This document shows, one piece after another, positions 10,167 to 19,013 of a stretch of DNA of 64,000 nucleotides. This stretch comes from Brytella acorum. GTDB taxonomy: Bacteria > Pseudomonadota > Alphaproteobacteria > Acetobacterales > Acetobacteraceae. The number at the start of each line of letters is the position of its first letter. Position 1 is the first letter of the stretch. A program made the position numbers and the translations under genes. The notes beneath the pieces are model-generated. The model worked only from the letters and a program-made list of their open reading frames with translations. It was not told the origin of the DNA and did not search any database. The DNA lies in NCBI RefSeq assembly GCF_029309905.1, contig NZ_JARBJP010000004.1, positions 62,001 through 126,000 of the forward strand, written 5' to 3'.

Positions 10167-12158
10167 ATGCGCTTTTTATTTTTTATTTGTGCGTTTTTTC
10201 TTACGGTGCCCGAATGCTTCGCTGACACTGTTGCTTCATACTACAAAAATAGTAACGGTCAATATATAAAAGTCAATCTTGCGTCTCCTGTAACGGCGAC
10301 GGGTCTCCCGGGCGTCGTAAATTTTAAAAATTCCGCACGGCAATGGGAAGGCGTCCAAGCAATCAGCCTCGTCTGCGGCCTTGATGCGTCCCAGAACGCC
10401 ATTCCCTGCGATTACCTTCAGCCAACTCGTATCAATCAGCCGCTTGGAATCGCAGGCCTCGATGCCGGGGGACACGAACTCGCACCGCTCGGAAGCGTCG
10501 GCGCATCGGTCTTATTTTCGTCTGACGGCGCGCCGGTCATGTCGGTCAATCCGTCGCAGAATGATCCGACCAAGCCCTATCAGGACAACTACTCTGGCGG
10601 CAGTCTCATCAAGCCGCATGCGCTGTTGGTCACCGGCGCGCGCGTGGGTCTTCCGAATACTGACGATGACCATAATGCGAATGGGCAACTTTATCTTGTC
10701 GGCCAAACAGATGGCCCCGATGGGCTGGGATGTCTGATCTGTGTGATCAACAGCGGCAATGCCCTGCCAAACACCATGCCGGGCATATCGGGCGGCGGTT
10801 CGTCGAACTGGGCCAATGGCGCCTCGGGGATCGCTGAGTATGGCGATGCCGACAGTCCCATGGAATATCTGTTCGAGCAGAACCTTCAGCCCGTGCTGAC
10901 ACTGGATGTGGCGAGTTACACCGCTGGCCAGATTGTCCTGAAATCAGCCATGAGCGCCGCTCAGATGGCGCGCGTTCACTACGGCATGTATGTCCAGACG
11001 AACAGTGTCGATCCGACACTGGCAACCCCGACATTCAGCGCGACGACAAGCCAGGGCGGCCTCACATTTTACGCTTCCATCGTCGATCACGTCGTGGACA
11101 ACACGCATATCGCCGTGCGCGGCTGGGCCGTCCCCGGTTCCGGAAAGACAGGGGGCGTTCCAGATACGTCGAGCCTGGACACCGCATGGACAAATTTTGG
11201 CAAGGCCGTCGTCGGCATAGGGTCTCCAACCAACACGAGCCATATCAACTGGGTTTTCGACTACGAGGCCGGACAGTCCTGGGTTCGGAACTACGAGAAC
11301 GAAATCGACCTGATCAACAATTCAGGTCAGGACGGGCGTGTTCGCATCCGTGGCCTGACGATGACCTATCAGGGCAACGCGGCTCCTTCGGCTGATAGCT
11401 GGGCTCTCAATCTCAATACGGCGCCGATGCCGGTCGATATTCATATGGAGGTTGGCGCCAAATCCGTGGGTATCGAGAGCAACGCTTTCTGGTTTCATGG
11501 CAACGCGGGCGTCAGCAATCAGGGCGACACTTGGGAAATGATGGAAAGTGCCGCCTTCGCCGGTTCAGCGCAGAATATGCGTCTCGTGAGTTGGCTGGCT
11601 CAGGATTGCGCGACGGCGGGATATGGCTGCGTTTCCCTACACCAGGGCCTCATCGTGAACGGGACAACGGGTGCCGTGAGCACTCCGCAGGCACAGATCG
11701 TTTATGACCCCCTGCTACCGGGACACACGACGAACAGCACGGGCGTTCTCGGACTCGCCTCATTCGGTGGAATTGACTTCAGTCTGGATGGTGGACATCC
11801 AACAGTGCCCCAAGGGAATTTTCTAGTGCTCCAACCTTCGAACTGGACAGAAAGCTCTTCTGTAGCGCCCATACTCCAAGCAGCTTCGGCATCGCAGCTG
11901 AACGTTCGTGATACGTCGGGCAACGGTATTACACTGAATACCTATGGCTTGACCGTTGGTGGCGAAGCAGATGTCGGAACGTTAGTTTCGAGCGGGAATG
12001 TTAACGTCAAAAACGGCGCTTATTTTCAGGAATCTTTGACTACCCCCGCTTCTTCGACAAGCGCTTGTATAGCGGGTGAATTTACAGACGATCAGAATTA
12101 TCATTATGTCTGCGTACAAACCAACACATGGAAGAGAGTGGCGCTCAGCAGCTTCTAG
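10167..12158 (+). CDS. Large secreted protein of unknown function
   Basis: 663 aa, not recognised. A clear Sec signal peptide is at the start (FLFFICAFFLTVPECFA, cleavage probably near residue 20). The rest is rich in Gly, Ser, Thr and Asn and low in charge, the texture of beta-structured extracellular or tail-spike-like proteins. Residues about 100-230 repeat small-polar patterns. The C-terminal 45 residues include CIAGEFTDDQNYHYVCVQTN and then TWKRVALSSF, a Cys-x(~18)-Cys module with WKR-ALS-F ending that I associate with tail-fibre or beta-helix proteins (recollection, unverified). AGGGA lies nine bases before the ATG. It sits between two probable glycosyltransferases, so a role in binding or modifying a surface glycan is a guess. 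Confidence 0.7.
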   Translation: MRFLFFICAFFLTVPECFADTVASYYKNSNGQYIKVNLASPVTATGLPGVVNFKNSARQWEGVQAISLVCGLDASQNAIPCDYLQPTRINQPLGIAGLDAGGHELAPLGSVGASVLFSSDGAPVMSVNPSQNDPTKPYQDNYSGGSLIKPHALLVTGARVGLPNTDDDHNANGQLYLVGQTDGPDGLGCLICVINSGNALPNTMPGISGGGSSNWANGASGIAEYGDADSPMEYLFEQNLQPVLTLDVASYTAGQIVLKSAMSAAQMARVHYGMYVQTNSVDPTLATPTFSATTSQGGLTFYASIVDHVVDNTHIAVRGWAVPGSGKTGGVPDTSSLDTAWTNFGKAVVGIGSPTNTSHINWVFDYEAGQSWVRNYENEIDLINNSGQDGRVRIRGLTMTYQGNAAPSADSWALNLNTAPMPVDIHMEVGAKSVGIESNAFWFHGNAGVSNQGDTWEMMESAAFAGSAQNMRLVSWLAQDCATAGYGCVSLHQGLIVNGTTGAVSTPQAQIVYDPLLPGHTTNSTGVLGLASFGGIDFSLDGGHPTVPQGNFLVLQPSNWTESSSVAPILQAASASQLNVRDTSGNGITLNTYGLTVGGEADVGTLVSSGNVNVKNGAYFQESLTTPASSTSACIAGEFTDDQNYHYVCVQTNTWKRVALSSF

Positions 12159-12472
12159 TATTTTATTATTTTCATGGATTTTTTATGACGAATTGAAACT
12201 ATATTCTTAAAATCCAGCGGGGAATTGAGCAGGCGAAAATGCAGAGTATTTTGACTTAGCCTGCATCACTTCCCCTATGGTGGCCAGCAACCAGATGAGG
12301 TGAAGAAGACGGTCGGCTCGTTGGTGACTCCCTGCAGCCGATAGTTGTCATGGATGGTCTTCCAAACAATCAAGGGACGACCAATAAACCGTCCCTATTC
12401 TTCAATCTCGAGCAATTTTTGAATTATGCTCCCACAAAAGATCTGTTACACTCGATATGTCAGCTTTCTCAT
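12159..12472. other. Intergenic region between convergent island genes
   Basis: 314 bases. A hairpin, AGGGACG (12373-12379) with CGTCCCT (12390-12396), could terminate either flanking gene. On the minus strand a short open stretch (about 12289-12400) encodes a peptide with no start or recognisable domain; its GC content is higher than the flanking island genes, so it could be a scrap of a mobile element, but I cannot identify it. Confidence 0.4.
12373..12396. terminator. Hairpin between convergent genes
   Basis: Seven-base perfect stem AGGGACG/CGTCCCT with a ten-base loop, followed on the plus strand by ATTCTTC and on the minus strand by TGATTGTTT. Convergent genes end on both sides, so a bidirectional terminator is plausible. 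Confidence 0.45.
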
Positions 12473-13204
12473 TTAAAACGAGTTATGCAAAAAATAAGGA
12501 AAAATATCGTTCCCATATAAATCAAAATTATCTGAACCATTACCAATTCCAAATGGATAATTATAAATACTGAACCAGTTCGGCTTTCCGCTACCAATCC
12601 ACATTTCGCAACTTACTCGATTTATCTGCTCTGGATGGCAAAAGCTTTCATCCGCAAAGCTTTTTGATAGCGGATGCTCCAGACTCCTTACATATTTGGA
12701 AGTGGCCCACCAAAAGTTTCCTTGGAAGTGCTCTCGTGGGTGCATATGAAAGTTTATTCCCGCCACGTCGTGAGACTGCAACATTGTAACGCAATCCCTC
12801 CACTTCGTAATTGTTCCGTACTCCAGAAACCTTCTCCAGCTATTGACATTTTTTATTACACTCAAATCTCTTGTTTGCGAAAAATGGCGAATACCCTTAG
12901 TGTGAAAATACATTACATATTCATATTCTTTGTTTTTATTACAAAAATCAAAAAGATGCTTTAGAGTGAAAGCTTCATATTGACTTTCATCTTCTGATAT
13001 TTCTATTATTTCTATAAAATTATATTGAGATATATATTGCCTTATAACTTCACCCTGCTTACTATTTATGCAGCAAAATATCCGTGCATTATGCCTTAAA
13101 CCCGCCTGTATCAGGTTTTTTATCTGCTCATCTATGAGAAGGCACCATGAGACTGAATTTTCAGGTGCCCAAACATGGTAAAATACAGCCGCTTTCTTCA
13201 TCAT
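12473..13204 (-). CDS. Glycosyltransferase-like protein, function unknown
   Basis: 243 aa, AT-rich. The N-terminus (KKAAVFYHVWAPENSV) is followed by an alternating hydrophobic pattern like a nucleotide-binding fold. The middle has YEYVMYFHTKGIRHFS, a conserved W-R-FLEYG segment, then HDVAGINFH and HFQGNFWWATSKYV. This 'YFHTKG ... W-R--LEY ... HFxGNFWW' pattern occurs in an uncharacterised group of GT-A-like proteins associated with polysaccharide loci (recollection of the family, not verified). The start is set at ATG 13204, since the frame opens with TTG at 13213. It points toward the secreted-protein gene. The most likely role is transfer or modification of a surface sugar; donor and acceptor are unknown. 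Confidence 0.6.
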   Translation of the reverse strand: MMKKAAVFYHVWAPENSVSWCLLIDEQIKNLIQAGLRHNARIFCCINSKQGEVIRQYISQYNFIEIIEISEDESQYEAFTLKHLFDFCNKNKEYEYVMYFHTKGIRHFSQTRDLSVIKNVNSWRRFLEYGTITKWRDCVTMLQSHDVAGINFHMHPREHFQGNFWWATSKYVRSLEHPLSKSFADESFCHPEQINRVSCEMWIGSGKPNWFSIYNYPFGIGNGSDNFDLYGNDIFPYFLHNSF

Positions 13205-13360
13205 AAAATCCAATAATTCAGGTGTTGTTTATATAAATTGTTCAGTAAATTTTGGGAAACTCCTTGTCAACAGGCCTTGCTGCGCGAATAAACGACTGAA
13301 GCTGGTGACGGCCATGCTGCTCTTACCAGGTTACCCAATTGGAGCATCCAAACGCTTATC

Positions 13361-13389
13361 GAGGCTGGTTCATGAACGTGACCAGCCTC
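13361..13389. terminator. Perfect inverted repeat downstream of the exporter-peptidase gene
   Basis: GAGGCTGGT (13361-13369) and ACCAGCCTC (13381-13389) form a perfect nine-base stem with an 11-base loop, about 80 bases past the stop of the minus-strand permease-peptidase gene. No T-run follows on either strand. It may be a Rho-independent stem without U-tract, an mRNA 3'-end stabiliser or part of the island boundary. Confidence 0.4.
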
Positions 13390-13468
13390 ATCATCAGTCG
13401 TGCCAAGGCGCGCACCATCAGCGGTACACGGCCCGTTTGCGACAAACCCGTCTACAGAATACGCACCG

Positions 13469-16400
13469 TCAAGGCCCCGTCACCAGCTTGACGTTATCGT
13501 CCGGATTGCGATCGACCATCTCTACATACGGGTCAATTCCCGCATAGCTTGGCTGGCGATCAACCGTGAAATGCAAGGTGTTGTCACCCGTTTTGATCGC
13601 CCGACGCGCCATCAGAACCACATTCTTCCGGTCGAAGGCCGCTTCCCCAGGCATAGCCGTAAAGAGACCGATATCGACGGGCTCGTTCATCGGCGTTTCC
13701 GTCTCATTACCCTTCCCGTCCGCGTAAAGCTTCTTCGCCGAGACTTTCATGTCCACATCGAACCGGCCATCGGGGCGCTTCGTTACGACACCGGACACCG
13801 TGCGCAGATCGTAGAGCGTGATCTTTTCGAACAGATCGGTGATGAGCTGCTGCCCCGCCGGTGCAGCATCGCCGATCTGCCCGGCCTGGGCACGGAAGTC
13901 ACCGACGAGATCAAGCGAGCGTGGCCACGGGGCGCCCTTGAAGCGATAATCGGTAAGCAACTGGCGCAGACCGGCATTCACCCGATCCGCTCCCAGACGG
14001 TCCTGAAGCAGATACATCACGACCGAGCCCTTGCGGTAATGGATGTATTGCTGGTTCTCCACGCGCTCGAGGGGCTCTTCTTCCAGGCGTTCCGCACCGC
14101 GTGCGCGTAAATACTGATCCAGCTCATATTTGAGGAAGCGACGGATCTTGTCGGGGCCATACAGCTCCCGCATCGTCATGAGGGCCGAATACTGCGCCAG
14201 CGTTTCGGAGAGCATGGTCGCACCCTGCATATCCGCGCCGACGACCTGATGCGCCCACCATTGATGGCCCAGTTCGTGAGCCGTCACGTAGGTCACGTAA
14301 TCGATGTTGTCGGGTTTCGACAGATTGGCGATGAAACCGATCCCTTCCGAATAGGGGATCGTGCCCGCGAAAGCCTGTGCGAACGAAGAATAGGCCGGAA
14401 ACTCCAGAATGCGGGCATAGTGAAACTGATAGGGGCCAAAATTGGACTCGTAATATTTCAGCCCCGCCTTGAAGCCATTCAGCATCCGGTCGACGTTCCA
14501 AGGATGGTGCGGGTCGTAATAGACCGTCAGGGCAATCGGTCCATTGGGACCGTCATAGGTCGCATGACGTTCGGCGTAGCGCGCGGACTGCACGGCGAAG
14601 AAGTTGAGCACCGGCGCCGAGGTGACGAAGCGAGCCGTCCGTCGGCCGTCATGCGTCACATCCGAAACCCGGTCTCCCGGCGCGATCGGTGTCTGGTCGG
14701 CGTCGGTCGTGACCGTGATATCCGCGGTCGTCCAGCCCGCATGGATGTAGTTCTGCGCCTGCGCCGAGCGATCCTCGAGCTTCGCCATCCGCAATTCCGG
14801 CGTCAGTCCATATTTGCGCCTCTTGATGCGGTCCTGAAGCAGCCCGTCGCGCGTCATGCCGATCGTCGGCGCGAAATCGTCCTTGTTGACGAACGTGCCG
14901 TTGGGGAAAATTCCCAGTCCCGTATTGGCGGCGTTAGCAAAGCCGCGTTGCCTGCGCTCGGTGCGGAAATCCATCCCGATCGTCGCACCCGGCGCGAGCG
15001 GCCGGGCCAGCTTGTAGATGCGGTAGTGGAACCGCGGATAGTCACGCTCCAGCGTCGCGCCGTCGATCCTGAGGTCGAGCAGCTTCGTCTGACGCGTCTC
15101 CATGCGTATATGAACACGGTCCAGCGGCACATTCTGATGATTGGTCAGGTCATAATGACCCGTGACCGCCATCGCCGGGCCGTTCGGATGAATGTCGATG
15201 TCGAAACGCAATGCCGTCACGTCGGGTTGGGGGACATGCTCGTAGGCCAGCAGCGCCTTCTCGTAATCCGCCATGTACCGGTCGCGCTGGTCCGGCGTGC
15301 GATATTCGTTCCAGACATGCGTGTTGATGAAAATGAACACGCCGAGAGCCGCGAAACATCCCAGCGCCGCACCGCCGATCGCCGCGGGCGTCCCGCGGAT
15401 ACGGGATGGGAGCACGGCGAGACGCGCCTGAAGCGTCATGGCCGCGCCGCGCCGCCACAGAAGATGGCACAGCACGACCAGGATGATGGCGAAACACGCC
15501 CAGTAAAGATCGCAGACCAGCAATCCCTTCCAGAAGGTGCCTACCCCGTTCATATCGGAGAGCGGCATGCCGGGCGTGCGTCCGTAATTATAGAGAATGT
15601 CGTCCAGTCCCAGCGTGCCGCCGATCAGACGCAGCACCATGTAGAGGAACATCAATCCCCAGCCGACGAATTTCTGCGGCGCGAGAACCTGGAAAAACAC
15701 CGCCAGGATGGCTGTCAGAAGTGTCGAGACGGTCGCGGGCAGCACGAACCAGAGCAGGTAATGTCCCAGTTCCAGATGCGTGTAGCCATGGGCGAGCTGG
15801 TAGATCACGCCCACGACGACACCCGCGATCAGCGTCGTGAACAGCACGATGGCGATGGCCGGCACCTTGCTCAGCACGAAGATCCAGCCCGGCAGAGGAG
15901 CCGCGCCCACCAGTTCCTGCATCTTGCGGTCCTGTTCGCGCCAGACGACCTCGCCCGCGTAAAACGCCGCCATGATGAACGGAATCATCGTGAAAGCACC
16001 CATGAGATGCTGGATCATCACGCGGGTCACGGGCCAGACAGGCGTGCCATACATCTCGTCGAGATCGGTCAGGCCGCCGATCGTGTTCATGATGCCCAGC
16101 AGAAGAAGAACGACATAGGCCGGGCTGCGCAGCACCTGCCGGATTTCGAATCGCAGACGCAGGAGATACTGCGCCCGCCGGGCGGACGCATCGAAACGCG
16201 GGCGGGGCAGGGCGCGTGGATTGAACACGGGGAGCGGCGCTGACGGGGCTTCATCCCAGCGCCGGGACAGACGCGGCTGGCGTCGGGTGAAGCGGAAGAG
16301 ACTGCCCGCGAGCGCCAGAAGAGCCGCCGCGATCCCGCACCAGATCAGCCGGTTCCATAGAAGGATGCTCGTCGGTGGCGGCGCCAGCATATTGCGCTCG

Positions 16401-17077
16401 ACCGGGGTCCAGTAGCGCGTTGCCAGATCGACCGCGCCGAACCCGAACGGTTCGATATAGCCGAACGTCTCTTCAAGACGGGGCAACCTGCCGATCATCG
16501 TGGTCGCGATCGTCCACACAACCATGAGGGCGACCGCGACGATGTAGGACCCCATCATGGAGCGTGTCAGGGTCGCCGTGGCGAACATGAGCGCGCTGAT
16601 GAGAAACAGGTTCGGGATCGCGAGAAGGCCGTAAGCCTTGAAGTTGGCGAGCCAATGAACCGGGCCGAGCGTTTCAGGATCGACCCAGGGCATGAATGAG
16701 CCCAGCAGCACGCCCAGAGGGACTGCGAGAAACACCACGCAACAGGTGAGAAAAACCCCGAGGAAACGGCCGTAGATGTAAGGCAGGCGTCGCAGACGCG
16801 TTGCGTACAGGATCTGGCCGAAGCCGGTTTCCTCGTCGCGGATGACGGCATTGGCCGCGATGGCCGCGCAGACGAACAGCGAGAAGACCGAGAAGATCTG
16901 CTCCATCTGAGCGACGGCGTAGGGTGCGTTCTTGTGAACGTTGCCGCCCCCGCCGATCTGAATGACGGATACGGTCGTGCACAGGAAAGTCAGGGTGAAG
17001 AAGATCAGGGCGCAGACCCAGAAAGCCGGGCCGCGCATCTGATAGCGGATCTCGAACCGCGCGATACGTGCGAGCAT
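13469..17077 (-). CDS. ABC-2 type permease fused to M1 family metallopeptidase
   Basis: 1202 aa. Residues 1-575 carry two sets of about six membrane helices of the ABC-2 permease type, beginning LARIARFEIRYQMRGPAFW. A periplasmic or extracytoplasmic region follows, with a gluzincin M1 domain: zinc ligands HELGH (about 933-937) and the downstream Glu in SETLAQY; FAYS-type substrate region AYSSFAQAF. M1 enzymes remove N-terminal residues from peptides. The gene starts three bases after the stop of its own ATPase gene, so the two form one transporter. Such permease-peptidase fusions occur widely in Proteobacteria but their substrates are not established. Possible job: export coupled to trimming of peptides, or membrane proteolysis linked to transport. 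Confidence 0.88.
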   Translation of the reverse strand: MLARIARFEIRYQMRGPAFWVCALIFFTLTFLCTTVSVIQIGGGGNVHKNAPYAVAQMEQIFSVFSLFVCAAIAANAVIRDEETGFGQILYATRLRRLPYIYGRFLGVFLTCCVVFLAVPLGVLLGSFMPWVDPETLGPVHWLANFKAYGLLAIPNLFLISALMFATATLTRSMMGSYIVAVALMVVWTIATTMIGRLPRLEETFGYIEPFGFGAVDLATRYWTPVERNMLAPPPTSILLWNRLIWCGIAAALLALAGSLFRFTRRQPRLSRRWDEAPSAPLPVFNPRALPRPRFDASARRAQYLLRLRFEIRQVLRSPAYVVLLLLGIMNTIGGLTDLDEMYGTPVWPVTRVMIQHLMGAFTMIPFIMAAFYAGEVVWREQDRKMQELVGAAPLPGWIFVLSKVPAIAIVLFTTLIAGVVVGVIYQLAHGYTHLELGHYLLWFVLPATVSTLLTAILAVFFQVLAPQKFVGWGLMFLYMVLRLIGGTLGLDDILYNYGRTPGMPLSDMNGVGTFWKGLLVCDLYWACFAIILVVLCHLLWRRGAAMTLQARLAVLPSRIRGTPAAIGGAALGCFAALGVFIFINTHVWNEYRTPDQRDRYMADYEKALLAYEHVPQPDVTALRFDIDIHPNGPAMAVTGHYDLTNHQNVPLDRVHIRMETRQTKLLDLRIDGATLERDYPRFHYRIYKLARPLAPGATIGMDFRTERRQRGFANAANTGLGIFPNGTFVNKDDFAPTIGMTRDGLLQDRIKRRKYGLTPELRMAKLEDRSAQAQNYIHAGWTTADITVTTDADQTPIAPGDRVSDVTHDGRRTARFVTSAPVLNFFAVQSARYAERHATYDGPNGPIALTVYYDPHHPWNVDRMLNGFKAGLKYYESNFGPYQFHYARILEFPAYSSFAQAFAGTIPYSEGIGFIANLSKPDNIDYVTYVTAHELGHQWWAHQVVGADMQGATMLSETLAQYSALMTMRELYGPDKIRRFLKYELDQYLRARGAERLEEEPLERVENQQYIHYRKGSVVMYLLQDRLGADRVNAGLRQLLTDYRFKGAPWPRSLDLVGDFRAQAGQIGDAAPAGQQLITDLFEKITLYDLRTVSGVVTKRPDGRFDVDMKVSAKKLYADGKGNETETPMNEPVDIGLFTAMPGEAAFDRKNVVLMARRAIKTGDNTLHFTVDRQPSYAGIDPYVEMVDRNPDDNVKLVTGP

Positions 17078-17080
17078 GGA

Positions 17081-17959
17081 TCAGGCCGCCCGGCGGGAGT
17101 TGTCGAGCGTACGGAAATAGACGTCCTCGAGGCTTCCCTCCATCGGTTCGAAACCGGCACCGGGATCGCTCTGTGCCTCGACATGAATGATCGTGCGCCC
17201 AGCGAACAGGCGCACCGCGATGACACGATAATCCTGCTGGTAGCGCTCCAGATCCTCGCGCGGGATGATCTTGCGCCACAACTGTCCGCGACTCTCGTCG
17301 ATCAACGCCAGCGGCGCGCCTTCGAGCAGAATGCGCCCTCCGGCCAGGACGGCCATGCGGGGGCAGAGATCGGCGACGTCCTCGACGATATGGGTCGAGA
17401 GAATGATCACGACCTGCTCGCCGACTTCCACGAGCAGGTTGAGGAAACGGTTGCGCTCTTCCGGATCGAGCCCCGCCGTCGGCTCGTCCACGATGATGAG
17501 GGAAGGCTGCCCGATCAGAGCCTGCGCGATGCCGAAGCGCTGGCGCATGCCGCCCGAGAAGCCCGCGACCGCCTTTTTGCGCACATTCCAGAGATTGACC
17601 TGCTGAAGCAGCGTCTCGACCGTTTCGCGTCGCTCGCCCTTACCCGTAATGCCCTTCAGCACGGCCAGGTGATCGAGCAGATCATAGGCCGAGACGCGCG
17701 GGTAAACGCCGAAATCCTGCGGCAGATAGCCCAGCGTCTCGCGCAGGCGCTCCGGCTCGCGCAGGACGTCGATCCGATCGAACGTGATCGCCCCTGATGT
17801 CGGCGCCTGCAACGTCGCGATCGTGCGCATGAGGGTCGACTTGCCCGCCCCGTTGGGACCGAGCAGGCCGAACATGCCACGCGGTATGTCGAGGGAAACA
17901 TGATCGAGCGCGCGTGTGCCGTTCGGATAAACCTGCACGAGGTCCGAGATATGCAGCAT
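17081..17959 (-). CDS. ABC transporter ATP-binding protein
   Basis: 292 aa cytoplasmic ATPase. Walker A GPNGAGKST (about 34-42), Q-loop in LPQDFGVYP, signature FSGGMRQR, Walker B LIIVDEP, D-loop GLDPEE and the switch histidine in STHIVED are all intact. The 'YPNGTRALDHVSLDIPRGMFGLLGPNGAG' style start and the STHIVEDVADL segment place it with ATPases of ABC-2 exporters. It drives the permease-peptidase encoded three bases downstream. Start ATG 17959 has AAGGA about 12 bases upstream. The gene is divergent from sdpR, with about 150 bases between, so the SdpR operator might also affect this promoter. Confidence 0.92.
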   Translation of the reverse strand: MLHISDLVQVYPNGTRALDHVSLDIPRGMFGLLGPNGAGKSTLMRTIATLQAPTSGAITFDRIDVLREPERLRETLGYLPQDFGVYPRVSAYDLLDHLAVLKGITGKGERRETVETLLQQVNLWNVRKKAVAGFSGGMRQRFGIAQALIGQPSLIIVDEPTAGLDPEERNRFLNLLVEVGEQVVIILSTHIVEDVADLCPRMAVLAGGRILLEGAPLALIDESRGQLWRKIIPREDLERYQQDYRVIAVRLFAGRTIIHVEAQSDPGAGFEPMEGSLEDVYFRTLDNSRRAA

Positions 17960-18081
17960 GGTAGTCGAAAGTCCTTCCGGTTTGGTGGTGAAACGTTACA
18001 CGAACAATCCGGCGGCGGGCGAGTGCTCTCACATTACATTCGTCATTCCGCGCTCTCCTTCAGGGCAGATTTTTATTGCTT

Positions 18082-18111
18082 TATTTCGGTGTTTCGCTAA
18101 ACAACGAAATA
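18082..18111. promoter_or_regulatory. Palindromic operator overlapping the sdpR start
   Basis: TATTTCGGTGTTT (18082-18094), centre CGCT, AAACAACGAAATA (18099-18111): a 13-base inverted repeat with one mismatch. ArsR/SdpR repressors bind such near-palindromes. It ends on the A of the sdpR start codon, so binding would block transcription or initiation of sdpR-sdpI and perhaps the divergent ABC genes. Confidence 0.7.
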
Positions 18112-18404
18112 TGAGTGATGTTTTCAAAGCCCTCGCCGATCCAACCCGTCGCGCCATCCTCGTGCTGCTGCGCGAACGCGCCATGACGGCGGGCGAAATC
18201 GCCGAGCATTTCAACCTGACGCGTTCGACGCTCTCCGGCCATTTCTCGACGCTTCACGCCGCCGGGCTGGTGGAGCGGGATCGTGAAGGTACGACCATTA
18301 CGTACCGCCTGCGCCTGTCGGTTCTGGAAGAAGCCTGGCTCGGCCTGGCCTCTGCCCTGCATCTTGGAGAGGAGACAACCCGTTGGAAAAAGAACGACGT
18401 CTAG
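18111..18404 (+). CDS. ArsR/SdpR-family transcriptional repressor
   Basis: 97 aa winged-helix protein: MSDVFKALADPTRRAILVLL with the ADPTRR signature of ArsR-like regulators, a recognition helix around FNLTRSTLSGHFSTLHAAGL, and a beta wing EREGTTITYRL-like segment. It has no cysteine metal site. In Bacillus, SdpR represses the sdpRI operon and is titrated to the membrane by SdpI bound to toxin; the same gene pair here suggests autorepression. There is no Shine-Dalgarno before ATG 18111 and the operator ends there, so the mRNA may be nearly leaderless. It overlaps the next gene by 22 bases. Confidence 0.88.
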   Translation: MSDVFKALADPTRRAILVLLRERAMTAGEIAEHFNLTRSTLSGHFSTLHAAGLVERDREGTTITYRLRLSVLEEAWLGLASALHLGEETTRWKKNDV

Positions 18405-19003
18405 GTCCGGCGATCTCGGCCACGCTGATCGCGCTGACGACAGGAGCATGTCTGAGCGTTACCTGGCATAGTGCCGCACCGCGCAGTGCGATCCTGACGA
18501 CGGTCACATGGAGCGTCGCGACACAGGCTGTCACATGGCTTGTTATGTTTTACGCGCCGTATTTTCTCAATCGCGACCGCGAAGCCGGTTTCAGGCGCTC
18601 CATGTCCTTTTACGATACGGCGTGGGTCACGCTGACGGCACTGCTCTGCGTCACTCAAGCCTGTCTGGTGGCGAAGATACGAGGATTTGGGGTCTCGATG
18701 CCGTCACTCCATGCTTTCAGTCTGGGCATTCTGTTTGTCGTGCTCGGAAATACGCTCGGCAAACTGAGCCCCAATGGCGTCATCGGCATCCGCACACCCT
18801 GGACCCGACGCAGCGTCTGGGTCTGGGACAGAACGCATCGAACCTGTGGTCCCTTGATGGTTCTGCTTGGCACAGCCTTTCTGGTCATGGGCTTGCTCGC
18901 CCGACCCTCGCAGATACTCCAGATTGCCCTCGTCCTCAGCTTCGCCGCGCTCGCTTACGGAATTTCGTGGTATTATGGACGGATAGAGGCGCGCCGATCA
19001 TGA
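18383..19003 (+). CDS. SdpI-family membrane protein
   Basis: 206 aa, about six membrane helices. It contains the family hallmark GKLSPNGVIGIRTPWT followed by VWDRTHR. In Bacillus SdpI gives immunity to the SdpC toxin and signals to SdpR; in other bacteria the function is unproven. The start is taken as TTG 18383, which has GAGGAG nine bases upstream and lies inside the end of sdpR, indicating translational coupling. Divergent from an ABC exporter with an attached peptidase, which fits a peptide-response or immunity context. Confidence 0.85.
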   Translation: MEKERRLGPAISATLIALTTGACLSVTWHSAAPRSAILTTVTWSVATQAVTWLVMFYAPYFLNRDREAGFRRSMSFYDTAWVTLTALLCVTQACLVAKIRGFGVSMPSLHAFSLGILFVVLGNTLGKLSPNGVIGIRTPWTRRSVWVWDRTHRTCGPLMVLLGTAFLVMGLLARPSQILQIALVLSFAALAYGISWYYGRIEARRS

Positions 19004-19013
19004 GGAGGCGCAT

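Noticed and set aside
12159-12472. Possible transposase remnant between the island genes
   Set aside because: No frame showed a recognisable transposase motif, and no terminal inverted repeats or target duplications were found.
14249-16243. 664-codon plus-strand frame opposite the permease-peptidase gene
   Set aside because: Arg/His/Asp-rich composition typical of an antisense shadow; the minus-strand gene has clear domains.
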